The position numbers were made by a program, and so were the translations under genes. A DNA stretch of 64,000 nucleotides from Amphirosellinia nigrospora (Eukaryota > Ascomycota > Sordariomycetes > Xylariales > Xylariaceae): contig SCHM01000004.1 of the NCBI GenBank assembly GCA_004123355.1, forward strand, positions 2,232,001 through 2,296,000, read 5' to 3'. The stretch's first letter is position 1. Each line of letters starts with the position of its first letter. Below are positions 34,871 through 45,393 of the stretch, piece by piece. The notes under the pieces were generated by a model. That model had not been told where the DNA came from, searched no databases, and saw nothing but the letters and a program-made list of their open reading frames with translations.

Positions 34871-35794
34871 GTTAGCTTCAATCTTTTATCTCCCCCTCAT
34901 CTTGGCGATCCCTCATAAGACAACTAGGAGCTGATGCGTTTAAATCGGTGTGATAATAATCAACCTTTCGGGATACTAGGCTCTCCTATTTGGAGTGGTA
35001 TTATATCTAATCTGTATTTTCTGGACCGCTGCCGCGGACTAGCACCTGCTTTGAGCCTCATAACATAATGGATTTACGCACCCTTCTACCACCCACCACT
35101 TGCAAAAATATCTGCAATTGGAGTCGCATTGGCGGCGTAGAAGCGTCAGACGCTCCCAGTCAATCTTACAGCGATTGGTGGAAATGGAAAAGCGTCGGAT
35201 ATAACCACCAAGACAAAAAGATCCCATCGGCTGAAATGCGCCGAAAAGCCTCACCGGTTTCGTAGCCTACTAATTGGGGTTATCTGAAACATGAGGCCCA
35301 GGTAAATTGCCTTCATAGCAAGATTATCTAAGATAACGCTAATACACGCAAAGACATAGAATCGTCGGAAATCCCATCACCACCGATCCATAATGAGAGG
35401 GGTTATCCCTGTGATGGCTCCCTCGCCTTCATCGCTACCGAATAAGGGTGAAAAGGCCAGTAACAAGTGATTCAAGGTACCTCGCGATTCGGTGCCGAGG
35501 GAGCTGGCAAGGGAGCCATAAAGGTGGCGGAGCGCATTTGGGGTGTTATCTCAGCCTACATGATTTGTGCAACTCGGTGTGTGGCGTGCTAAGCGGTCAG
35601 GTGGTGACGGAGCATGCTGGGGGGGTTACATAATATATATGTGGCTGCTCATGTGTGCATTTGTAAATGATAGTGGTCAACGTTTCCCACCCTCCTCTTC
35701 ATCATCATCTACAAGCGCTTATTCACGATACATGGCCTGGGCCTTTTTCTGCATCTACTTAGTGACTTGGAATATCAGAAAACTTCTCTTCTCA
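34871..35794. other. Intergenic region
   Basis: Shared upstream region of the kinase-like gene (-) and the small gene at 35795 (+). An imperfect inverted repeat built on ATGGCTCCCT occurs at about 35413-35445 and 35495-35520. No gene seen. Confidence 0.4.
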
Positions 35795-36074
35795 ATGGCG
35801 CCAGGCGACGCTTGCCCTCGGAACTCTGTCGGGAGCATCATCAACGCTAGTAGCACCAAACAACGGACTACTATAATACCTGGGCGATGCATCAATCCTA
35901 TCAAGCTCGAGAATATGCTGAGGGATCGTTTTGGAGAAGACTATGATGTCGAGGTTAGTCCTAAGAATTGTTATATTTCGAATGGAAATTAACCACCTTT
36001 AGATGTGCCGTGATCGTTACACCATCAAGGCCAAGAGAACGATCTACTATTCCGATATTAAGAATTGCTATTAG
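35795..36074 (+). CDS. Small two-exon fungal orphan protein
   Basis: ATG 35795 (MAPGDACPRNSVGS), exon 1 to 35953, a 49-bp intron (35954-36002), exon 2 36003-36074; 76 residues. The core INPIKLENMLRDRFGEDYDV joined to EMCRDRYTIKAKR has the spacing of a small unnamed fungal domain (Leu-rich helix, FGxxY, then a strand with YxIxA). An in-frame ATG at 35732 would add MAWAFFCIYLVTW, a hydrophobic stretch that could be a signal anchor. Function unknown. Confidence 0.45.
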
Positions 36075-36232
36075 GTCCAAATGGTGAGCCCTTCTATGTA
36101 AGGTGACGATCCTTGAGTTTGAATCCTATCGCTAATAGCCCTACGATAGCTTGAAACCAAGAAATCCACTCCTTCGACCCATCACAAGAAACAATTCGCC
36201 GATATTATAACAAGGACTCAAATGGAGGGTTT

Positions 36233-37060
36233 TTATATATTCAATCTAAATGAACAACTCTGGTGTCAAATGTGCTATTTTCACGGACCTCTGTCACGAG
36301 CCTGCAAGGGTAGGGTGTAGACATCTGTTATTACATGGAGAAGCAGTGAAGTCATCTCCGTCGGCTCCATGTGACTACTTGAATATATACAGAGAGTTTC
36401 TTTGTTCCGGTTGGATCCGTGTGTCTAGATCCCTGTTTCCTGGCAACCTCATAGGGGCTCTTTGTCTGACTGGTGTGCCTAGATCCCTCTTCCTGGCCGC
36501 CATGAAGATCTATTTTTTCTACATCTTTAAGCAGGAGGATTTCATAACCCCTATATTCGAATTGCCTCGTATCTAGTTATATATGTCGCAAACCTTCCTA
36601 GACTTGTTTCTTCGGAGCCTAACCTGTCTTAATGCTCGTTATCATCCTTCGGTGAAGATGACGTGAGATTCGTACAACTCCAATTAGCCTCGTATTTAGT
36701 CAATAGACGAGATCTGTGTGACACATATATCGAACCAGGCAAGTTGCAGTTGAAATTTTCAGCTAGGTTATAAGTTTACTACACAAATGAACGGATATTA
36801 GAGTTTAAATTTTTGATTTAGTTGTGCGTTTGAATAGATGTGTCTTGTTCGGGGTGTTGTAATAGATGCGCCGGAATTTAGCTTTGCCGAGAACCTCTGT
36901 TAGTGTTCGCTTTTCGAGTATGTCAAAATAGTAATACATAGCTCTTCTTATTTCCTCTCTGGCCCTGACATAATGGCTTAGATAGAAAGCTTGGAATTGG
37001 TTCAAATTGAATAATAAACAACTATGGTGCCAAAGGTGCCATGAAGATCGGAGTTTCTAG
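36233..37060 (+). repeat. Pair of diverged repeats (repeat B)
   Basis: AACAACTCTGGTGTCAAATG at 36251 resembles AACAACTATGGTGCCAAAGG at 37018, both just downstream of TTCAA/AATAA-type sequence. GCCATGAAGATC also recurs at 36500 and 37039. Inside the first copy GTGTCTAGATCCCTGTTTCC and GTGCCTAGATCCCTCTTCC form a local direct repeat. Family unknown; old. Confidence 0.35.
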
Positions 37061-37367
37061 GAGGGAGGATTCCTTGCGTTTTTATGCTCAGATTTTCCCT
37101 CTCCTTTCCTACAGCTTCGTGGACCTCCGCAGATCTGAATAGAGACCTGTAGCCGGAGACTAGGTGTCTCAGTGTTAGTTTTCAACTTCAGTGTCTGCTT
37201 GAGACTCACGATAACCTCGTACGACTGCCTCAGCCTCGTAGGGTAGTAAGCGCACTCCGTGTGGGATCCGTGTGGCACTGTACTCAGGCCAGCTCCGTGT
37301 AACAGATCCCGTCCATCACCGCATTATAGATCGAATCTTCTATACCGGGGAGGCGTTGGATGATAAC

Positions 37368-37708
37368 ATGGCTAAGTCTTATGCGGCTCTTGCCAACGGT
37401 TCATTTTATGAGCTACCATCATCGGGCTATGGAGACAACCCTTTCATTAAAACAGCGGGTGCAATCCGTAGTGCCGTCAGCAATCTACTGTTTCTATACG
37501 AAGCCTTGATGGACGCAGCTAATTCGCAAGTATGGACGGCTACCACCACGAATCCTTTTAAATCAGTCCCGAAACTCTTCCAAGGAAAAGTCAGAGTGGG
37601 CTCAACGTCTTTGAGGAGTATAACTACGGCGCGTCTGGCTGGGCTCGAGCACAACTGCCAGCCATGCTACATCTATTCGTTGATTACCAGCCTCTTGTAC
37701 TTCTCTAA
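37368..37708 (+). CDS. Hypothetical protein, 3' part recognised
   Basis: Coding-like sequence containing SGYGDNPFIKTAGAIRSAVS, LLFLYEALMDAANSQVW and, after a frame change at an A4 run near 37586, FEEYNYGASGWARAQLPAML ending LFVDYQPLVLL at 37708. The open frame extends upstream to 37272 without an ATG, so a 5' exon is probably missing from this model. No family recognised; there is no transmembrane segment. Confidence 0.4.
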
Positions 37709-39419
37709 GGTGCCGAATCCCGTCTAATGATACATTATTAAGGCTATGTCATGGGTATTGTCAACTCGTGTTTCCATGTTAGACACATCATATCAAATTC
37801 TTCTCCAAAGTGTCATCATGAGGGCTTGGACCGACAGCTAGATTTCAGAACAAAATACAAGGGGGTAAGGGAGGCCTAGCGCGTTTTGCGCTTTCGTCAA
37901 ATCGAAGGAGCTCTTGCTTTGGTGCTTATTGCCGTTAAGCCTGATCTTTTTGTTTTATGAAAAGAAACTTCCAATACTATCGTAATACTTGCCTGTGTGT
38001 GCGAAGAAGAGATTTTCAGGTGTTTGAGCAGTCTTATTCGCTAACAATTCCTTACTCCCGTCCTCAACATATTGTACGAAGGAGCCACTAGCTAGGCGAG
38101 TAAGTGCGGCGTGAGTTGTTTTATTAAATTCATGCTCAGATATCGTCTCGACAAGAATTTAACGGAATAGTGTCATTACGTCTATCAGCCGCAAAGTTGC
38201 CGAGGACGACGATTGCAGTCGACGTTTCGGGAGAACGGCAACAATCCTTACACTGCCAGGAAGGGTGAAGTGTTTCGAAAGGAGAGTCTATGTCATGCAT
38301 TGAGCAGTGCGAGTTATCAAGCAGAGACCTAAAGATCTAAAATAAGAAGTGTAAGGTAACAAGGTGATAGAAATCTAGCCCATAATACCGAGAACTATGG
38401 TAACCTGCGAGGAGCCTGCAAAAATGACATTCGGATAATCATTCTGACCTTTGATACCTCGGCACCTCTAGTCGCTTGGCTGGAGACAGTGCTTGTAGGC
38501 TCCGGCACGTTCGATTGCAACAAAGATAGACTTAAAAATTGGCTCAGTAGGAAGTTGCAGCATTATACCACGAAATCGACAAGAGTAGAACATAAATCAA
38601 GTAGGGCGTAGGGCTTGTCCGCACCTGTAAAGTTTTCCAGGAATACCAATTTTTCTTACTACCTTTATATGACAGTTTTAGGTTGAACTTTGGGTTTTCG
38701 AGCATCTCTTATTTCTTTGCCCGCTCCTCACTCCTAGCTTTCTATGCCAGTAATGTCGTGATTACAAGAAAGAGAAGTTGGCTTAGTTAAACGATTAACG
38801 AAGCAATAATTCTTACATATATCATCTTGGTAGGAAAAGGTTTGGTGAGATAGGCAATAGAAAACCCCCGTCTCGCTGCCTACCTCGTTGATGCATCACG
38901 AGCTATTTGTTACCTATTACGTAAATTCAATTATTTAGGCAGCTTGGAGCGGGCGCTATAGGCGAGCAATATATGCTAGTGGGTCTGCTAGTCTAATCGG
39001 GTAGTTTATATTACTGCCAAGGTGGGTAACATCAGCATCTGTCAGGGCGCTGACACGGGCAACCATCAGGGCAGGGGCCTATGTTACCAACGACGATACC
39101 CAAAACCCAAAACCCAAACCCCAAAACAAAAGATTCGACAACCACATCAGACTTTATTGGGGCGTTTCTATCTACAGGCTACGACGACGAGACTCCAAGT
39201 CACTACCCTCTTCGATTTCGTCCCACTCTTCTTGCACTGTCTCAGCCTCGACGCCTGCTCAAATACTGCTCTAATTCGCCTTCTTGCTCTAACCCCCAAG
39301 CACTCGCGTTTCCTCCGTTTTCGCTACGGTGGCCAACAACGCCCCCCTACCGCGACTCGTAATAGTGCATAATATTCGGTCGGTAATGGATGTCCTATAA
39401 GACGGCTTGCAGCAGACTC
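37709..39419. other. Gene-poor AT-rich region at the end of the accessory block
   Basis: No supportable gene from 37709 to about 39000. The last 400 bases are C/A-rich, with an A/C-repeat at 39098-39132, and probably include the promoter and 5' leader of the next gene. Confidence 0.45.
39098..39132 (+). repeat. CCCAAAA-type simple repeat
   Basis: Strand-biased array of ACCCAAA units with variable A-run length. It lies upstream of the Cys-rich gene. Not telomeric in unit (fungal telomere is TTAGGG). Confidence 0.8.
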
Positions 39420-40345
39420 ATGCCATCTGCAATACCACACGAGTACCTGATGGCCTCGTCGCCAACTAGGAAGAGGAGGCGAGAGGACAACGGGGGGAGG
39501 TACAGACGCCATTGTACGCTCCCTCTCCGGACATCACTATTACCAGTTGACTAACATTTGCTGTCCCGCCGTCAGCAACTCGACGCTCGAAGCAGCCCAG
39601 AATCGCTTTTCCGCCATAAACAACAATGAACGGCTCAGCAGATCCTCGAGCCGAGGCTCTGCCTCTCCCTTCAGCGTCCCGCGGAAGGTTATTGCTCTGC
39701 CCGTGAGCAAGAAGTTCCGGCTCGTCGAGGACAGCCCTCACGAACAGCTACCTAGCCACTACCTCCACCACAATGACTTCCCTCCCTCCGCCCTTTCACA
39801 ATCGCAGCAATCCCACTTCTCTCACGCCCATCCCGACCAAAACTCAGCCGCCTTTGCCTCCGCCTCACCGCATCAGACGAGACCTGCCGTCGCCAGAGCC
39901 AACTCTTCCGCGCTTCTCAGCCCGTGCCACATATGTCACCGAAAACCTACCAAGAAATCAGATCTCGACTCCTTCGGCGACTGCACGGGGTGCGGCGAGC
40001 GGACATGCTTCGTCTGCTTGCGAGCCTGCGAGGCTGGCTATCAACGTCGGAGGGGACTGGGCCAAACCACGCACCGGCCGAGGCAGAAGATCTATCAGCA
40101 TCATTTACTATGCAGGATGTAGACGACGACGAGGGCGTCCATAACGACGTCGGGAGAACCATCGCCACACTAAAACCACATCACAGGCAGAAAAAAGGCG
40201 AGGGAGGCGGAGATGGAGACAAAGAAGTTGGGAGTTGGAACGGGCGTGGCCACCGCAGCGTCATCTGCAGCCGGTGCTGCGTCGAGCAGGGAGCGAAGGC
40301 GACGTCGTCTGCCTAGGTTGCTTGGCTGGGATGGAAGGGGTTTGA
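39420..40345 (+). CDS. Fungal cysteine-rich (probable zinc-binding) protein (frame interrupted)
   Basis: ATG 39420 (MPSAIPHEYLM) or the in-frame ATG at 39450 (MASSPTRKRRRED, with a basic nuclear-localisation-like run). A 62-bp intron spans 39514-39575. A long Ser/Pro/Gln-rich region is followed by Cys pairs: CHICHRK, CTGCGERTCFVCLRAC, then ICSRCCVEQGA and VCLGCLAGMEGV at the end. The spacing suggests one or two cross-braced zinc sites similar in style to RING/FYVE-type folds, but I do not recognise a named domain. Three one-base losses (G6 run at 39492, near 40023, near 40300) would make 289 codons. The pattern occurs in other Pezizomycotina; a nuclear or ubiquitin-related role is only a guess. 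Confidence 0.62.
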
Positions 40346-41079
40346 AGAGATGCCTCTGGAAACCAGGGAAAGAAGTTACTGGGCAGACGAAAGTCACGAA
40401 TTACGGTTAATGGTGAATACATAGGCGACCGGCGCCTTGATATCGGACGTTAAACAGAGCCCACGGAGCATATCTTGAAAGTCCAAAGAACATACGGGAT
40501 ACTGCTAACGATATTTGTTAACATATCGCAAAAGAGGCTACTGGCCCATCGTTACATTGATCCCATACGATTGGGGTTTGGAAGGGACAGGTTTTATACG
40601 CGCGCCCCTAGGTCTCTAAGCATGGCTCTGGAGTATATTGCATTGCGCGGAAATACGCATAAACATGGGACAGTGTTGGTCCAAGTTCGAGATACCACGA
40701 AATATCGTTGCGGGAGAGGCGTGTATATGGCTTCGAGAAAAACTATGTATCTATGAAAGGAAGCACCCGCTCGGTTCGGACGGCTGCGGTTTAATCCTAA
40801 TACATTTGGCGCTCAAAGCGGGATAGTAACTTTTAGATGTGTTCTACCCCTTTTCGAACTTATCATGATGCGCGACGCTGGTGAAAATGCAAAAATTTTG
40901 AAAAACAACAACAATAATTAGACATGTAGAGTGCGCAGCTTGTACGCAGCATTTCATTCATAGTCTATACGTGTGCCTGTGCTGCCATAACGTCTCTAGA
41001 AATATGATGCGACCAGCTCCGTGACCTCATCCATAGTCGTACATCCAAACCTAACTCACCGAGCATGAATGCCTGAGCC
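40346..41079. other. Convergent intergenic region
   Basis: Between the 3' ends of the Cys-rich gene and RPT1. The open frame at 40475-40756 has random composition. Nothing else recognised. Confidence 0.5.
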
Positions 41080-42513
41080 TTAATTGTACTGCATGTATGT
41101 AGCGGTTGAGTTGAACTTGAGATTGCCCTTGATGACTTTGTCGACGGCACTTAGGAAGTCCTTCTCGGAAGCTACCTTTCTCCTAGCCCGAATGGCGAAC
41201 ATGCCTGCCTCAGTACATACACTTCGCAGCTCGGCACCTGTAGCGTTGGGGCAGAGACGTGAAATCAGCTCCCATCGGATATCTCTCTCAACTGACATAC
41301 TCTTCGCGTGAATGCGTAGGATGTTGGCTCTGCCCTCGAGGTCGGGGAGGGAGAATTCGATCTTTCGGTCGATACGGCCAGGTCGCATCAGAGCAGGGTC
41401 TAGTGTGGACGGCCTATTTGTGGCAAACATCACTTTGATGTTTCCTCTGGCATCGAAACCATCTAGTTGTGTAATCAATTCCAACATGGTTCTCTGGACT
41501 TCGTTGTCTCCACCGGCGCCATCATCAAAACGAGCACCGCCAACAGCGTCAATTTCGTCGAAGAAGATGATGCACGCTTTCTTCGTCCGCGCCATCTCGA
41601 AAAGCTCTCGAACCATTCTAGCACCCTCGCCAACGTACTTCTGGACCAGTTCGCTGCCGATGACTCGAATAAATGTGGCGTCTGTTCGGTTCGCAACCGC
41701 TCGAGCGCAAAGGGTCTTGCCTGTACCTGGGGGTCCGTATAGTAGAGCACCCTTGGGGGGGTCGATACCTAAGTTGACGAACCGTTCAGGCGACAGTAGC
41801 GGCATCTCGACTACCTCTCTTAGTTTCTCCACTTGCTCCTTGCAACCGCCTACATCACCATACGTAACATCCGGCTTTTCTTCTACCGTCATCATGGTGA
41901 CGCTCGCATCGATTTTGGGCGGCAGGGGAAGCAGTATTTGGTACTTGTTGCGGTCCACACCAACACGCATACCCTCCTCGATATCGGTAGGCGAGACGCG
42001 CTCGCCGAGCTGCACAACGAACTTGGCAATTTGCTTCACATTAATCACATATTTGCTTTTCGACTCGTCCTTCTCATCCGCAATATCTTGGTGCATCGTG
42101 CTACCTGCAGCGGTTGTTCCTCGGCCATGCGTTGCCGGTCGGCGGCGACATCCCATAGATGTGGCGGGGCGAGCCCTGTATCAGACTCCTTGACACCAAT
42201 CTTCTCGTCCACACTTTGTTGTTTTTCTTTGATCTGCTGCTCTAGCTTCTTGATTGCAGTTCCGTACGGCGCCGCACCGTATGTCTTCAGGACTTGGATA
42301 TCCCTGTCATTCGGTTAGCATCTGATGGGTTTGGAAGGCGGAAATGGCGGCGGTGCGTACTCGTCGGATAGTGGCTGGATCTTCTTCTCTTCTATCTCGT
42401 CATCGGCAAAGTTCTTCTTATACTTCTCCCAACTCGATCCCGTTGCGGAAGGCTGAAGGTGCAAGATTAGCCAAGTTTCATGCTAGTGCAAAGTAAGTAG
42501 TGAGACGAACCAT
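41080..42513 (-). CDS. RPT1: 26S proteasome regulatory ATPase Rpt1
   Basis: One of six AAA+ ATPases of the 19S base that unfold substrates and open the 20S gate. The ATG at 42513 is alone in exon 1; introns are 42453-42510 and 42304-42360, and exon 3 runs 42303-41080. Visible are the N-terminal [18 protein letters not shown], the coiled-coil/OB region [17 protein letters not shown], Walker A GPPGTGKT, Walker B IIFFDEID, the arginine-finger region RPGRIDRK, and the C-terminus TYMQYN, identical in style to yeast Rpt1. One base (an A in ATATTG at about 42087) is missing between RCTKI and [10 protein letters not shown]. Allowing for it gives 440 codons, a normal size. Divergent from CCT4 over a 605-bp shared promoter region. 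Confidence 0.95.
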
Positions 42514-43118
42514 GGTGACAGTTTAGCCTATTACGAAGGGCAACGAAGCTGAATATTGTGTAATGGGGCGGACGAAAGGATAAATAAAGGTGAGTGAGAA
42601 TTAAAGATGTACTAGCAGTATGCCGTGGGGTATCGGGTGGACGGAGTGATGTGTTCAAAACGGTGAATGATGGAATACGCAAGGCGAGCGTTGGGAGAGG
42701 CGGCGAGATGCTAGATAGAAGCTCAGGCCAACCAGCCCCAGCAGCCGGGTTGGCTGCATAAGCTCTCGATTGCCTGGACAGAAAGCGGAAGTCCCAGCTG
42801 GAGCTGCCGGAAATTGCACTAGGCCCGATCTGTGCTAGGTAATCGGCAGCCTCGCAGCTACCCCCGAAACATGAAAAATAATAATAATTCCCATCACAGC
42901 CTACAGCGGGGACAGATAGTACCTAAGGATTCTATCTGCCTTTGAAAAGCATCCCCCACCATCCAACTCAACAGCGTCTCGACGGCGGAACACCAAGACC
43001 AAAGTGCAACAACAACTACAACACCTCGAGTCCATTTCGGCACGGTGAAAATAGAAAAGAAAAGGGACATTTTACTCAGCTAATTTGATTGTGCATTTAC
43101 ACAGCTATTACTCCCAAC
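42514..43118. promoter_or_regulatory. Shared divergent promoter region of RPT1 and CCT4
   Basis: 605 bases separate the two start codons, which point away from each other. No yeast-type proteasome element (GGTGGCAAA) was seen. The region holds pyrimidine- and CAAC-rich leader sequence next to CCT4. Confidence 0.6.
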
Positions 43119-44874
43119 ATGGCCACCACAGCTCCACTGAGTGGTACCGGTGTCTTTAGAGTATGTCGCCCACGCTTGCCCCCAAAGCTTGTAACTGACA
43201 CTCCAAAAGGACAAAGAGAAGCCTGTGGCGGTCCGCTCATCCAACATTGTAGCTGCTAGAGGTATTGCTACCCTGTCCCCGAGCCTTCACTAGTAGCCCT
43301 CCTCCGCTAAACCAACAGTGTAGCTGTCGCCGATGCCATAAGAACGTCGTTAGGCCCCCGGGGGATGGACAAGATGATCCGGAGCGGCAAAGGCGAGACC
43401 ATTATCACGAACGATGGACATACCATGTTGAAGAGCATGGCTGTTATGCACCCCACCGCCAAGATGCTCGTCAACCTCTCATCTGCCCAAGACGTCGAGG
43501 CAGGTGATGGAACAACGTCCGTCGTGGTCATCTGCGGCGCTTTACTCGGTGCCGCAGATCGGTTGCTATCCAAGGGCATCCACCCTTCAGTTATCTCCGA
43601 GTCTTTCCAGCGAGCCGCAGCTGCCGCCGTCCAGACTCTCCACGACATGTCGCAACCCGTTTCTCTTTCCGACAGCGCCACCCTTCTCCAAGCAGCCAAC
43701 ACCTCGCTATCTTCCAAGATCGTTTCACAGTATTCAGGTCTACTAGGCTCCATGGCCGTGAATGCCGTCACAAAAACGATAGATGTCAAAACGGCTGACA
43801 ACGTCGACTTAAAAATATCAGGATAGTTAAGAAGGTCGGAGGCACAATAGAGGACAGCGAACTAGTTAATGGTCTAGTTCTTACACAGCCCGTCATAAAG
43901 GCGGCTGGTGGGCCGGTGAGAATCGAGAAGGCGAGAATCGGGTTGATTCAATTCCAGCTGAGCCCTCCAAAGCCAGATGTAAGTACTAATAAATGCATGC
44001 ACCGAGAATGTCCATCACTAATCTCTACTAGATGGAAAACACCATCGCAGTGAACGATTACCGCCAAATGGATAAAATCGTTAAGGAAGAGCGGCTATAT
44101 CTCCTAGATCTAGTCAAGAAGATCAAGAAGGCGAAGTGCAACGTCCTCCTGATTCAAAAATCTATTCTTCGCGACGCCGTGAACGACCTCTCGTTGCACT
44201 TCCTCGCAAAACTCAACATCCTTGCTATCAAGGACATTGAACGAGACGAAGTAGAGTTTATTTGCAAGTCTACTGGCTGCAAGCCCATTGCAGACATTGA
44301 CTCGTTTACCGAGGACAAGCTGGGAAGCGCCGACTTGGTGGAGGAAGTTCAATCGAACGGGGCCCGTATGGTTAAGGTCACGGGCACGAAAGCAACGGGC
44401 AAGACTGTGTCTGTAGTGTGCCGAGGCGCGAACAGCTTAATCCTTGACGAGGCCGAGCGCTCACTTCACGACGCGCTCTGCGTTATCCGGTGTCTCGTCA
44501 AGAAGAAGGCTCTCATTGCAGGTGGTGGTGCTCCTGAAATTGAGATAGCAGCTCAGCTCTCCAAGCAAGCACGTTCCCTGACTGGTACCGAGGCCATTTG
44601 TTGGAAGGCGTTTGCCGACGCACTGGAGATTATACCCACCACACTAGCCGAGAATGCTGGTCTAAACAGTATCAAAGTCGTTACCGACCTTCGGCATAGA
44701 CATGAGATGGGCGAAAAGAATGCTGGTGTCAGCATCAGGAGTGGAGGCGTGAACACAAACATCGCCAAAGAAAATGTGCTTCAGCCGCTGCTAGTGAGTA
44801 CAAGCGCCATAGAATTAGCCGCAGAGACCGTCAAGATGATTTTGAGAATTGACGATATCGCATTGACGCGGTAG
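43119..44874 (+). CDS. CCT4: T-complex protein 1 subunit delta (CCT4)
   Basis: Subunit of the cytosolic TRiC/CCT chaperonin that folds actin, tubulin and WD proteins. Exons 43119-43160, 43210-43261, 43324-43978 and 44032-44874. Group II chaperonin motifs are present: [18 protein letters not shown], the nucleotide-binding GDGTTSVVV, the delta-specific [20 protein letters not shown] spanning the last intron, [10 protein letters not shown], and the end [13 protein letters not shown]. One A is missing from the A5 run at 43811-43815, between NVDLK and IRIVKKVGG; with it the coding length is 531 codons (yeast 528). The second acceptor lies at GTGTAG (43323), which restores [13 protein letters not shown]. 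Confidence 0.96.
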
Positions 44875-45393
44875 AGTGGAGGCTAGGTGGGGATGGGCTC
44901 AAGGGAATGTAACATAACAGATGATATGTGCCACGGACACATGCTCAGGATGTTTAATAGATTCCTCCACTACCATGAATCAACACAGGATTCAGCATGG
45001 TAATGCGCCACACCAGTGACACAAGTGAAATATTTTTAAGAGCTACACAAAGAGGCTCTCGACTTTGATATATAGTTCCAATACCTGGAGGTATACAGGT
45101 ATGTTATGCATGACAATTCGTCAAGCTCTAACTCCGACCTACAACCGCTTACTACTCCCGTCATCTCCGTTCCTCAACAGTGCCCCGCCCGGCGCGGGGC
45201 AGGCACTGAGGGGCAGTCTTCGTGAATCGCGTCACTGGTACTGCTGATTAATTATATAGTGATATCACCCTCGCGTATTTCCGATTCGGAATTTAGAAGT
45301 CCTGGGCCAGACGTAGAGAACTGGCTCGATATTTAGATTAAATTGCCGTCACCTTTTGGCACAACTCACTTAAGTGTGTCTATCTCATCTTTT
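44875..45393. other. Intergenic region
   Basis: CCT4 3' end and promoter of the quinone oxidoreductase gene. A short GC-rich palindrome-like CCGCCCGGCGCGGGGC lies at about 45183. Confidence 0.5.

Noticed and set aside
39098-39132. Telomere-like array
   Set aside because: Units are CCCAAA with varying length, not the fungal CCCTAA, and the site is internal between genes.
41312-42193. 293-codon plus-strand open frame opposite RPT1
   Set aside because: It mirrors the codons of the AAA ATPase on the other strand; composition is Ser/Thr/Arg-rich with no family features.
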